Below are positions 1 through 10,232 of a DNA stretch of 64,000 nucleotides, piece by piece. Each line of letters begins with the position of its first letter. Within the stretch, counting starts at the first letter, position 1. The position numbers and the translations under genes were made by a program. Source of the stretch: Apodospora peruviana (taxonomy: Eukaryota; Ascomycota; Sordariomycetes; Sordariales; Lasiosphaeriaceae); assembly GCA_033439685.1 (NCBI GenBank), contig JAUEDM010000002.1, forward strand, positions 3,038,001 to 3,102,000, read 5' to 3'. The notes beneath the pieces are model-generated. The model saw only the letters and a program-made list of their open reading frames with translations, ran no database searches and was not told the DNA's origin.

Positions 1-1151
1 ATGACCACGGACCTCACCGAAGCCGATCTCACTCCACGTCAAGTGAGTCGTCCAGCTCTTCGTCGAGCTCGGAGTCCTCCATAGGCTCTCTGCCGGACTA
101 CCACGAGCTCTGCGATTCGCAGCTACCTGTCGCGAAGCAGCATATTCTCTCCTGGCTGGCCGATCCGGAACAGCCGGTCAGCAAGGCGAAGGTGAAGGAG
201 CTCAAGCAGAAGATCAAGGAAGCCAGGAATGCTCCCCCGAACCAGCCCAACGGCATAAACGAGCCCGCCAACGTCGCGTTCGACCAAAAGGCGATGCGGA
301 AGGAGGTTAAGTCGCTCATGAAGGAGTGGAGAGACCTGAAGAAGCAGCAGTCCAAGCTGCGCAGGCAGCTCAGGCGCGAGCGCAAACAAGTGCGGAGGGC
401 GGAGAAACGGGAGCGCAGAAATATTAAGCGGGAGATGAAGCGTACCACAAGGGACCAGCGCCGGTGCCGTCACAACACGGCATCCGCCCCGTCTGCAGGA
501 GTTGACCAAATGCCTCCTTCCGCATACCCCCGGCTACCAAGCGTTCCTGGGTTTCCGCCGGTCCCAGGTGTTCCTTGGGGATACAACCAGCCTCCAGGCG
601 TCCCTGGCGTCCCTCCCGTCCCGCAAGGCGGCGGTCGGTCTACATCTTTTCCCGCGCCATTCGGCAGAGCACCCCCCAATCTATTCGGCGGCCTCGGCCT
701 CTGGGGAAACAACGGGGGCCAATTTGGCCCTGGTGGTGGCGGTGGTCACTTTAGCAACGTTGGAAATAGCAGCGGCAACATCGCAGGAGATGTTCCCGGT
801 GCCTGGCCCCACGATAACGCCGACGCCGAGATCAAGTTGAGAGACAACGATGAGCGTGACAACGATACGCCACATCGGGCCTCGCAGGAAAAGTACAAAG
901 AGGCTGACGAGGTCGAGGCGAAGCTCGTCATGAAAGAGACTGAACTGTTTAAGCTGCATGAGACTATAGCGCTGAATGGGGACCGTAAAACAAATACTAG
1001 CACGGAAGGGCAAGAAGAAAAGGGTTTGTTGGCTGCACAGAAGATGGAGGATGAGATTGAGCAGCTGGCCAAGAGCATGGTTCGCCTCAGGACTGAAGCA
1101 GACGCCGAATATGCGAGGGAGTTGAGCGAGATGGCGGGGGATGATCATTAG
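1..1151 (+). CDS. Unrecognised coiled-coil / Gly-Pro-rich protein, 3' part
   Basis: The reading frame is open from the left edge (first full codon at base 3) and stops at 1149-1151, so the true start lies outside the window. About 382 residues are visible. They begin with a Ser-rich stretch, followed by a very basic, Lys/Arg-rich coiled-coil region (roughly bases 200-450), a low-complexity middle rich in Pro and Gly (PGVPGVPPVP-like steps, then a Gly run), and an acidic, charged C-terminal helix with heptad-like Leu/Met spacing. I do not recognise the family and assign no function. No intron is needed in the visible part. The low-complexity middle leaves long open frames on both strands; these are shadows. 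Confidence 0.75.
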   Translation, partial: DHGPHRSRSHSTSSESSSSSSSSESSIGSLPDYHELCDSQLPVAKQHILSWLADPEQPVSKAKVKELKQKIKEARNAPPNQPNGINEPANVAFDQKAMRKEVKSLMKEWRDLKKQQSKLRRQLRRERKQVRRAEKRERRNIKREMKRTTRDQRRCRHNTASAPSAGVDQMPPSAYPRLPSVPGFPPVPGVPWGYNQPPGVPGVPPVPQGGGRSTSFPAPFGRAPPNLFGGLGLWGNNGGQFGPGGGGGHFSNVGNSSGNIAGDVPGAWPHDNADAEIKLRDNDERDNDTPHRASQEKYKEADEVEAKLVMKETELFKLHETIALNGDRKTNTSTEGQEEKGLLAAQKMEDEIEQLAKSMVRLRTEADAEYARELSEMAGDDH

Positions 1152-1959
1152 AGGCGGACTAGTCGAGGCTATCTGAATAATGCCTGGGAGTTGTGTATGA
1201 GATGGATATGGGCACGAGGTGATTGTAGTTGGGATTACACCGTCTTTGCTGTTGACTCTGTTATGTTAGTTATGAGCTGGAGTCGATATGATCCGAAAAG
1301 GAGGACGCTGAATGATGATATATAATGAGATTTATATAGATGATAAGTGTATACGTGCCCTGATAAGACTGATTTTACATGTGGAATGTTGCCCTAAGCC
1401 ATTAGGACAATGTAGCTATAGGATATTCCATGAAGCAATATTCAATTCTTGGATGTGTGAACCACAGCGATGCATGTGACCCCTTGATGTTTTCTTCTGC
1501 CATCGACGTTATGACCAACAGCTGTATAATAAATAGGTAGCAATGTCACTCTCGCATAATGGTGCCGTGGTTCCGCATGGTCAGTTGCTCCCGCAGCCTG
1601 CTCTGAATCCAATATTGTGGCTTAAAGCTGAACACGATTCCTTGTATTCTTACGGTCTGGACTCTAAACCCAGCCACAAGACAACAAATCCAAACACTCA
1701 CGTCCAGTCTGTATGTCCGGACTTTGTCCATCTTATATCCTTCTGGTTAGTCTACTACGGATACTCGGAAGGGATTTTATTCTTTGCCTCTACGGAGTAC
1801 GGATACGCACCATTATAATCATGTCGAGCCCCTATTCTCTTGGGTATATAAAAGCTGGCTTGGCAGCCAGCCTATGCTTGTCACCTGGACCGTCACTTGA
1901 CCCTATATGAGCACCGGTACACCACATATTGGCGACTTCCAAACTAACTCCTGTCTGAA
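1152..1959. other. Intergenic, promoter of the Cys-rich secreted gene
   Basis: AT-rich and without a credible gene. It holds a TATA box at 1845-1854 and short repeats of the type TACGGA(G/T)AC around 1753-1806. Small open frames here lack codon bias or family likeness. Confidence 0.6.
1845..1854 (+). promoter_or_regulatory. TATA box
   Basis: TATATAAAAG lies 106-115 bases upstream of the ATG at 1960, a normal fungal position with a short leader. Confidence 0.6.
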
Positions 1960-2673
1960 ATGTCTAACAGAATACTTATCCCCATAACCTATCTTCTCTC
2001 TATCCTCTCATGGCACCAAGGACTGTTAGTTGCGGCCCAATCCGGTGCCATCAGCGTCGGACCTCTTCTGGGCTGCGACATCACGACATTCTCCTGTCCA
2101 GGAGCAATCGGATGTTGCACAATCGGAGGCTGCTGCGGAGCCGGTTGCTGTGCGAACGGATATGCCTGCATCAATAAAGGCACGTCCAGTGAGGCCTGCT
2201 GCCCGTCGTTCGATCCCACCATGTGTGGCACGGTCTCATCAGTAGGTCCAACCCTGATACTATATCCCCATAACAGAAACTTACACGATCTAGTCGCCGC
2301 CACCGGATACCGGATCCGGCGGGGATTCTGGTGGAGGAGGAGGCCACACATGCACGCAAATCCACAACTGCAGAGATTCTTCCACCGGTCAGACCTGGAC
2401 ATGTCTCTTGGGCCAGACATGTGGGTCGTCTTATAGAGGCTGCAACCCTTGCGCGTACATAGGCGAGGGCGGTTCTGGAGATGGTGGTAGCTCTGAAAGC
2501 GACTCTGGCACGACCACCAGTGACAGCGGTAGCAATGGGGGGTCACCAACGACCTCAAGCCATGCAGACACCAGCACGACAAAACCGTCCTCGGGTATCA
2601 ATCGAGACCAGTCCTCACTTGGTCGGTGGCAGCGGTTGGTCTTGGGGTTGTGTTTTCTGGAGCGGTCTTGTAG
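1960..2673 (+). CDS. Cys-rich, probably GPI-anchored secreted protein
   Basis: Predicted 192 residues in three exons: 1960-2241, 2294-2528, 2612-2673. The N-terminus is a signal peptide (hydrophobic core in residues 5-26, ending near VAAQS). A Cys-rich domain follows with several CC pairs (GCC, GGCC, GCC, ACC) and a second Cys cluster in exon 2 (HTCTQIHNC, TWTC, QTCGSS, GCNPC). A Gly/Ser/Thr-rich stalk leads to the hydrophobic tail VAAVGLGVVFSGAVL before the stop, as in GPI-anchored fungal surface proteins. Intron 1 (52 nt) has a GTAGGT donor. Intron 2 (83 nt, GTAGCA donor) is inferred because the tail lies in another frame from exon 2; without it the frame runs to 2737 with no GPI tail. Likely cell wall or plasma membrane; partner and role unknown. 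Confidence 0.65.
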
Positions 2674-3442
2674 TCTATCGAAATGTTCAATTATGTCAAC
2701 ATACGAATTATATACTACATATCACTTTCATTGTTGATTCCCCCTTATTCACCAGTGTCCTGGGGAATGAAGTGTAAAACAACTACCCAGCTCATGTAAC
2801 CCATTCGAATGTATGATTTCCAACTGCAATCTATCATCCAAAGCTAGAGGTATGGATCAAAGACAATGTTATAGGAAAAAGTCAAAGGAGCCTCGTCCCG
2901 GTGTAAGGGATAGGTGACTACAGACAAAACATAAAAATTACATACAGCACCAGAGATTTGCTGGTCGTCACTGACCCAACTACTAGTCTTGCGATTAAGT
3001 AGGGGTTTATCTAGGTTAGAGCGGACGGGATCCCGTGTATTCTACTATGGCTGTATGTAATTGCAATGCATTGACAGGATGTTTATATGATGGATGGGTT
3101 CTCATCGAGGCAAGTTGGAATGTGGTCCAAAATATCGACAATCCAAGTTGGCCGACCCGCTCGGGCTCAGTCTACCAAATAGGGGTAGCACAACGTATTA
3201 ATTGCGGTATCATCAATGAACATCTCTTGTTGTTTAGGTCTCATAATCATTTGCGCTAAGGAGGTGATCGCTCAGGAGCATGTCGTTGAAGAAACAACGC
3301 TCCTCCATATCACGTACGACTCTGCCCCCTTCATTCGCTCACAATCTCTGGACAAGGGATTCCCAAAAACGCCTTTATTCATGCCTCCTTTTATTTATAT
3401 AACCGCTGGTCCTCATCATCTTCCCCTACAAACACGCCCGTC
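2674..3442. other. Intergenic, convergent 3' flanks
   Basis: Lies between the 3' ends of the Cys-rich gene and NAA10. AT-rich, with no gene, RNA or repeat that I can support. Confidence 0.6.
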
Positions 3443-4256
3443 TCACGACTGCTTAGTCACTACCCTCTCCACCAACTCGCCAACACCTAAACCTCTTCCA
3501 ACCTTGACCTTGACCTTTTCTCCCTCAGTCTTCTTACTACTACTGCTCTTGGCAGGATCCCGGCCAACATCCCCGACAGCCTCGCCTTCATCGGCATGGC
3601 CCCCGTTATCCTTGCTCTTCTCGTCGTTGGCCTTCTCTTTCCCTTCCTCTTCCGCTTCGCCGCCGTTCTCTTCCGCCTGGCTTTCAAGCAGCTGCTCTCG
3701 GATAAAGCGCAGATCCAGCTTCATGCAGTACGCGTCCTCACCGTCAGCGTAGTACTTAGCCTCGGTCTTCTCGTTGGTGAAGCCCAACGTATCGCGGTAC
3801 AGGTGGATGGCGGCGTTGTTGCTCACGCGCACGTGGAGGGAGACGTAATGCGCCCCAAAGGTCTCGACCATGGCTTGTTCTGTCCACCCAGAAAATGTCA
3901 GCTCGTTTTGTGGAATGATGTCAGGATGGAAGGAGAGACGCACGGCTCTGACGCATCAGCTTCTCAGCGATACCCAGGCGACGATGGGTGCGCATCACCG
4001 AGAGACTTGTAATATGACCGTGCTGGACACCGTCGGACGGCTCCTCCTCCATCTTGGCCAGAACGTAGCCTACGATCTTCGGGTAATCATATGGGCTCTT
4101 GCGGGGCCGCGTTACGTCGACGGCCACGTACGATAGCTGCGGCCATGAGAGCGCATGGTAGAGGTAGTACTTAAGGAAGTAGTTCTCGGGGAGGTTCTCC
4201 AGATTGGCGTGCTGGATCAGCGGAATATCTGACGGGCGCAGTAGGCGGATATCCAT
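3443..4256 (-). CDS. NAA10: N-terminal acetyltransferase A catalytic subunit (Naa10/Ard1)
   Basis: Catalytic subunit of NatA, which acetylates the N-termini of nascent proteins at the ribosome together with Naa15. Predicted 249 residues in two exons (4256-3944 and 3879-3443). The intron 3880-3943 (64 nt, GTGCGT donor) joins MRQSQ to QAMVETFGAHY exactly as expected for Naa10. The GNAT fold occupies about residues 1-155. It opens with MDIRLLRPSDI, has NLPENY near the start as in Naa10, the acetyl-CoA loop HRRLGIAEKL at 91-100, and VSLHVRVSNNAAIHLY in the second exon. The last ~90 residues are a low-complexity Lys/Glu-rich tail ending RVVTKQS, longer than in yeast Ard1 but usual for the disordered Naa10 tail. 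Identification is firm; the tail length depends only on the clear stop. Confidence 0.93.
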
Positions 4257-5019
4257 TTCGCTTTATTTATGATCGGTTTCTCGCTTTCAGGGCCAAGTTA
4301 AAAAGAGGGTTACGTAGTAGGCTAGGTCCGGTGTGTTGACGTGCGTAAGGAGTACAGTAGAATAAATGCTGCTGATGAGTCAGTTGGTCGCATTTGCGAT
4401 TGGAATAGCTGTAATTCTGGCTTTTGCTGTTTCCAAACATACCCTATGCTTGCTTTGCTTGTTGCGGAATGACAAATAGCTAAAGCTCCTGTGATTTCTC
4501 CGACGATGGACTCGATGGACTCGAAGCTCAGCTTAATGACTGAATCAGTTCACTCTGCGCCGATGTGGGGCCGCGCAAAGGCAGTTAGCGACGGAAGGCT
4601 TGACCAGCTCAACCCAGCCGCTACGAGGGGCCCCCTGCTCGCTGGGAAACAGCCCAATGCCGACCCCATCCGTAATTCGCGGTCGCCTTAGCCGCACAAA
4701 TGGCGGGGCAGAGAGCTCAGTGGGACCCCGCGACCGGCCGGCGACGACGCGGATAGTGCGGGGGAGGGGTTCGCTTTCTCCAACACCAGCTTCATCGGCA
4801 ATATTTTTTCGGGGTCAGAAAGAATTGGGGTCCTCGTGATGTTTCTGTGATATAGTACGAGTGTATATAAATACTAATATGTATCTTCTCTCAATTGATG
4901 TTCCTGTTCCCCCTCCTCTCCCCATTGCCCCCCTAGGTTGTTTCAATCTCTGTACTGTATACCCCTGTCCTGGTCTTTGCTATAAATCACCACACTTCCA
5001 ACCCATATCAGATTAAATC
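4257..5019. other. Divergent promoter region, NAA10 / SDR
   Basis: Shared upstream DNA for two divergent genes. It contains a TATA-like box at 4864-4872 and a pyrimidine-rich stretch at about 4893-4940 that fits a leader for the gene starting at 5020. Small open frames at 4491-4839 look non-coding. Confidence 0.6.
4864..4872 (+). promoter_or_regulatory. TATA-like box
   Basis: TATATAAAT about 150 bases upstream of the ATG at 5020, followed by a CT-rich stretch typical of fungal start regions. Confidence 0.45.
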
Positions 5020-5941
5020 ATGTCTCGCCCACTAGAAGGCAAGCTCGGTATCATCACAGGGGGCTCTAGGGGTATGTCTTATGTTTGGCTTTGCCTATGT
5101 TTACTCCCCTTTTCCCAGCTAAGTAAGGTAAAAACAATCATCAGGAATCGGCGCCGCCATCGCCGAGAACCTCGCCTCGAAGGGCTGTAACCTCCTCCTC
5201 AACTACACCTCCTCATCCTCCACCCAGGCAGCCACCGACTTTGCCGCACATCTCAACAACATCCACTCCATCCAGTCCCTCGCCGTGCGAGCAGACGTGG
5301 GTACCCCCGAAGGTGCCCAGGCCATCATCGCGGCCGCAAGAGACTTCTCCTCCTCCACCTCAAAACCATTCCAAATCGACGTAATCGTGAACAACGCCGG
5401 TATCGCCCGCAATGCCCTCCTCCCGGCCGTCACAATCGCCGACTTCAACGAGACCTACCGCGTTAACGTCCTCGGGTCCCTCCTGCTCGTCCAGGCCGCC
5501 CAGCCCTACCTCCCAAAAGACCGCACCGGCCGCATCGTCAACATCTCCTCCGTCTCTTCGTCCACCGGTTTCGTAACCCAGTCCGTTTACGGCGGGACCA
5601 AGGCCGCCGTCGAGGCCATGACGCGCACCTGGTCCCGCGAGCTGGCCGAGAACGCCACCGTCAACGCCATCAACCCCGGACCCGTAGAGGGGCCGATGTA
5701 CGCCTCCAACACCCCCGAGTTCCTGGCCGGGATCAAAGGTTGGATCATGCATACCCCCGGCATGGCGGCCCGGGAGGGGATGGACGCTCCCGAGGTGGTC
5801 GAGGACGCCAAGGAAAGCGGCGGTAGGCCAGCGCACACGAGCGAGGTGGCCGGGATTGTGGGCATGCTATGCGGCGCGGATGCTCAGTGGTGCACCGGGC
5901 AGGTGGTATGTGCCAACGGAGGGATGGTGATGCTACACTAA
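5020..5941 (+). CDS. Short-chain dehydrogenase/reductase (SDR)
   Basis: Predicted 282 residues from exons 5020-5071 and 5145-5941; the 73-nt intron has a GTATGT donor and cuts the glycine-rich cofactor loop (GGSRG|IG). Classical SDR features are visible: the NAD(P)-binding motif TGGSRGIG near residues 13-20, NNAG at 100-103, the Ser in NISS near 153 and the catalytic pair Y166/K170 (YGGTK). The PG motif after the active site (INPGPVEGP) is also present. The overall pattern, with Asn/Tyr residues after beta-2, resembles 3-oxoacyl-ACP reductase (FabG)-like enzymes, but the substrate cannot be read from the sequence. No targeting signal is evident, so it is probably cytosolic. It converges on the MetRS gene. 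Confidence 0.88.
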
Positions 5942-6470
5942 CACAGATAGATAGACCTCTGCCGGTATTTTAGACCTTAGTGTGGTTACTTTGTTAAGTC
6001 CTGGTTCTGAGAAGAAACCCCATTTATGTCTGGTACATAGTGTGATATGCTTTTTACTTAACACGGGTATTTCAATCTCGCCAATGGCATCCCATGCCAG
6101 CTGTACGGTCAGAGGTGTTGAATCCCGGGTATATACGTGACAGTGAAACGAATACAGTGTGCTCCTACCAAGTACCGTTCACAAAACATAATATATCGTA
6201 ATGTTGATATCTAGCTACCGACTCTATGGTATTACTCGTCTGCTCCAGGCTGACACTATCCTGTCTCTCGTTTTGTTGAAATAAGAAACGATATCCGGCC
6301 AGCTTTGCACTTGCTTCAAGATCAGTGAAATGAAGCAACAGAAGCTACAACAAAAGACACCAGCCCAAGCCCAGTCCATATCCCACCCATTTCTTCCTTT
6401 TATGTTGAAAGCGTTGACATTCATAACCACGCCGAAGTACCTCAGAAAGAAAAAAAACCGAAGGAACGCT
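5942..6470. other. Intergenic, convergent 3' flanks of SDR and MetRS
   Basis: AT-rich 3' regions on both sides; no gene or structured RNA seen. The open frame across 6330-7136 on the plus strand is the complement of the MetRS C-terminus. Confidence 0.6.
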
Positions 6471-8666
6471 TTATTTCTCCAAGATATTCTCCTTCTCCCG
6501 AATCGGCAACTGCTTAATCTCCTCCGTAGCAGAGGTCTTCGGCGCCTCCTCTCCAGTTTGCGCTTTTGTTTCTCCACTCACAGCACCAGTAACAGCTTCA
6601 GCAACCTTCTTTGCTGCTTTCTTTGCCTTCTTCTTCTCTTTGTCCTCCTGCTTCTTTTTCTTGGCCGCCTCTTCAGCAGCGCGTGTGGCCTGCGTCCCGC
6701 CAAACTTCTCTTTCCACTCGCCAACCTTCTTGTCATCTATCCTAGTGAAAAGATACTCTGCTTTGCCGAGCTTGTGACCAGGCTTGAGAACATCGGCATT
6801 CCAAGTATCCGGGATGAACTTGAGGTCCGTGTTCAGCTGGCGGACGATAGCATTACCCGTGGCGGGTATGTACGGAGCGCAAAGCGAGGCAAGAAGAGCC
6901 GAAAGATTGAGCGCAAGGCCGATGACTGTCTTGGTCCGTTCTGGGTTCGCTACCAAGTTTGTGTTATCCAGTCGGTACTGGAGAAGGAGGTTGCCCTGAG
7001 AAGAGATTTCCATCATTTTCTTGAGGCCGGCACGCAGATGCACTGCTTCCATGTCCCTGTTGTACTCAGCAAGGAGGGTATTGACTCCCGCGATCCAACC
7101 GGGGAAGTCAAAGCTCTCATCCGTGTACGAAGTTAAGAACTCTGGGACGGTGCCTTCTAGCTTTGCATTTACAAACTTGATGACGCGGTTGACAAAGTTG
7201 CCGAGATTAGCGAGAAGCTCACTGTTGTTGGCAGCCGCGAAGCCAGCCCACTCGAACTATATAGGGGTTAGTGACCATGGTCAACGGCGACATTCTTGCG
7301 GTATTCTTACTTGGGTATCACCAGACTCCGGACGGTTGGCCAAGAGATAGTACCGCCAGACCGAAGGACCAATGCCGGTGTCCTTTGCCCCATCACCGAA
7401 CACACCGACACCTCTCGACTTGCTGAATTTGGTGTTCTCGTAGTTCAGATATTCGGATGTCGACAAGGTATGGAGAGTTGTCCAAACACCATCCTCTGCA
7501 CCAATCAAAGATCCGGGGAAGATAACAGTATGGAAAGGAACCTTTCGTCACAATTAGCTTGGTTACAACAGGGAGTTTTAGAGGTAACTAACGTTGTCCT
7601 TGCCCATGAATTGGTAGAGCTGAACCTCCTCGGGGTTCTTCCACCATTTCTCCCAATGGTCCGTATAGTTTGCCGTAATCGATGGGTACCCAAAGCAGGC
7701 ATCAAACCACACATAAATGACCTTCTTCTCGTAGCCTGGCAGAGGCACCGGTACACCCCATTTCATGTCGCGTGTGATCGATCTTCCTTCGAGCCCACGG
7801 TCAATCCAGCTCTTGGTGATGGCAATTCCGTTTGACGACCAGTTTCCCTCCTTGCTCGACCTCTCAAACCACCCTTTGATATCTGATTGTAGCTTGTCGA
7901 GTCTGAGGAAAATATGGGCGGTTTCCCTGGGCACGGGAGTGGCACCATCGATCTTACACCTCGGGTTGATAAGCTCGAAGGGGTCTAACAGGTTGCCACA
8001 CTTGTCACATCTTCAAAACATGTGTCAGTAATTGTCCCGAGCCCTGAACTCAGTTGTAAATTCAGCGAGGAATGCTTACTGGTCTCCGCGCGCATCGTCA
8101 TATCCGCATCCCTATTCAAGTATATGAGGTCAGCACACGCAAAATGCTATTCGCGCAAGGAAGACAAGAGGAACACTCACAGGACGTGGGCAAGTGCCCT
8201 CGACGAAACGATCCGCCAGGAAGCCCTCATGCTTCTCGCAATACGGTTGGGTAGTGATTCTCTCCTCCAAGAACCCCTTCTTATGAAGCTTCAAGAACGC
8301 ATCCTGCACAATCTCAGTTTGCTTGTCCGTCGTGGTACGCCCAAAATGGTCGAACGCGATGTCAAACCAGTCGTAAACGGCCTTGTGTTTTGCGTGGAAC
8401 TCGTCGCAGAGCGCCTGGGGGGTGACGCCGGCTTCTAGCGCGCGGGTCTCGGTCGCAGTGCCGTACTCGTCGGTGCCGCAGATGTAGAGGGTCGGCCGGT
8501 TACGCAGCTTGCTAAAGCGGCTAAACACGTCGGCACTGAGGGTGCTTCCGATAATGTTTCCCAGGTGGGGAACGTTATTGACATAGGGGAGCGCAGACGT
8601 GATGAGGATGTTGTCCTTCCTCCCCGGTTCGGGGAGGATTACCGATTTTGGTGTCGTCGCAGCCAT
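6471..8666 (-). CDS. MES1: Methionyl-tRNA synthetase, cytosolic
   Basis: Charges tRNA-Met with methionine (class I synthetase). Predicted 650 residues in five exons: 8666-8181, 8111-8080, 8010-7593, 7541-7311, 7256-6471; introns of 69, 69, 51 and 54 nt. Visible motifs are the HIGH-type PHLGN (HLGN 34-37), the Zn-binding knuckle region (CPRPGCGYDDARGDQCDKCG across the first three exons), YVWFDACFGYPS, and the KMSKS-type KFSKS at 350-354. An anticodon-binding helical domain follows (NLGNFVNRVIKFVN). The protein starts directly with the catalytic domain, without the N-terminal GST-like domain of yeast Mes1, and ends in a Lys-rich tail (KKKKQEDKEKKKAKK). There is no mitochondrial presequence, which supports the cytosolic form. 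The 32-nt second exon is easily missed by gene finders. Confidence 0.95.
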
Positions 8667-9138
8667 TGAGAGAACGGCCGATAGTAGGGAGGTCGGATTT
8701 TGGCCGGGTTCGTATGTTAGAGATGAAGCACCGTTTCTCGTATCGTCTTGAGTTTTCCAGGGTAATGCGGACGGTCCAAATCACAAAACGGGGATGCTGG
8801 GAGTGAGTGTCTGGTTTGAGTCATCTGTGCCCGAGCAACTCCAATGCGCCAGACTTTTGGGGGGATGAGTGCGGGGTCCTCTTCCCAAAAGCTGCCCCGC
8901 GATTTCCAGTTCTCCGCCAATCCCGGTCAAGTTCCCAGGTTCTCTTGTTCTTTCGTGCCTCGACCTCGCCAGGACCTCCCGTCGTTCTGCGGCTCATCCC
9001 ATCTTACCACCAGACGAACGTCATATGAAAAAAAAAACAAAAGAAAAACTCCAAATGAATTTTACCCAGAGAGCCTCTCTCAACTACCCCGAATATCTCT
9101 TCGTCGACCAAAAAGCGGTTATTTCTGTAACACCGAGA
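8667..9138. other. Bidirectional promoter, MetRS / LTO1
   Basis: 472 bases between two divergent start codons. A long A-rich run lies at about 9028-9050. The LTO1 frame stays open upstream to 8869, but that part reads like leader sequence, not conserved protein. Confidence 0.6.
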
Positions 9139-9711
9139 ATGGCTAACCACAACACCGATGACCCATTCGAGAATATTCTCAACCTCGAAGAGCAATTCTA
9201 TCAAGAGGGATACAAACAAGGCCAGCAGGACGGAGTCACAGCAGGGCGATCGGAAGGACGCTCACTCGGGCTCGAGAAGGGCTTTCAAAAGTTCGCCGAG
9301 AGCGGGATGCTCTATGGCAGGGCGATAGTCTGGGCGAACCGTATGCGAGCCGAAGTTAAAACCCAGCATGAAGCAGGAGGCTCATCAGAAACCTCTGGAC
9401 CCAGCCACCAGCCAGCACAAAAGTCACTCCCAAGTCTTCCATCCAATGCAAGACTAGAGAAGCACATTACCACGCTCTATGCCCTGGTTGAGACAGACAC
9501 ACTGTCAACAGAAAACACGGACGATGCCGTTAACGACTTTGACGACAGGTTAAAGAGGGCTCAGGGGCGAGCAAAGATTATTGAGAGATTGGTCGGCGAA
9601 GGGGGAGGAACAGGTTCTTCGTCCAAGAGCACCGGCAAGGCTCAAGATGGCGCAACAGCCAGTCCACCCACTGGCAAAGTGCCCGTGAAAATAGGGCTCG
9701 ATGACGTGTGA
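9139..9711 (+). CDS. LTO1: Lto1-like adaptor with deca-GX3 motif
   Basis: Single-exon, 190 residues from the ATG at 9139. The signature is the GX3 repeat: seven glycines spaced every four residues in GYKQGQQDGVTAGRSEGRSL and the following GLEKGF, as in the Yae1/Lto1 family. In yeast the Yae1-Lto1 pair recruits the cytosolic Fe-S machinery to the ABC protein Rli1/ABCE1, which is needed for ribosome recycling and biogenesis. The sequence starts MANHNTDDPFENILNLEEQF, fitting the conserved Lto1 N-terminus. The C-terminal half is Ser/Gly-rich and probably disordered. The protein ends in LDDV rather than in an aromatic residue (see findings). The upstream frame has no other ATG with better support. 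Confidence 0.85.
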   Translation: MANHNTDDPFENILNLEEQFYQEGYKQGQQDGVTAGRSEGRSLGLEKGFQKFAESGMLYGRAIVWANRMRAEVKTQHEAGGSSETSGPSHQPAQKSLPSLPSNARLEKHITTLYALVETDTLSTENTDDAVNDFDDRLKRAQGRAKIIERLVGEGGGTGSSSKSTGKAQDGATASPPTGKVPVKIGLDDV

Positions 9712-10107
9712 AAACAAAAAGTCTGTGTCGAGGTCTGAGATCAAGGGGGGAAGCTCTCGAAGTCTCCCAGCAAGAGAAGACAGACAGAGGGTGTGTCGTT
9801 TCTGATAAACCAACATGTCGTGTCACCGTGACGAGTGAGGATAATAGGATCTGGAGCCGGACACTGATCTGAGCCGGTGAAGTCCATTCTGAACGCCGTT
9901 GGATCACATATAATGAAGGTTGCGCAAAACTAAGCACGTTAGAGCGCAGGGGATTCATAAAGCAGAGATGCAATAGGGTCGTCGGGTAGAATTGACAGAT
10001 AAATCAAGCCGCGTCTTTCTGGAGATAGAAATGTGTATAGTTTTTCCGGAGTCCGCTAGGTATGTACAATGGGCTAGAGGGTGTGAATTGGGTTCGTCCC
10101 GTACCAT
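9712..10107. other. Intergenic, convergent 3' flanks
   Basis: Between LTO1 and the complex I subunit gene. No gene or repeat seen. The right-hand end depends on whether the complex I gene has a third exon reaching 10108. Confidence 0.55.
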
Positions 10108-10232
10108 CTATCTGCTCTGGCGATGCTCCTCACCCTGACCAAGCTTCTCATACAAACGACCTACACGGGTACCTAAAGTGCTGTTAGCTTCATCTTCCGC
10201 ATATCGAATGCAAAAAAAAAAACTAAAAAAAC

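Noticed and set aside
8869..9138. N-terminal extension of LTO1 to 8869
   Set aside because: Uses no better start, overlaps the promoter shared with MetRS, and the conserved Lto1 N-terminus begins at 9139.
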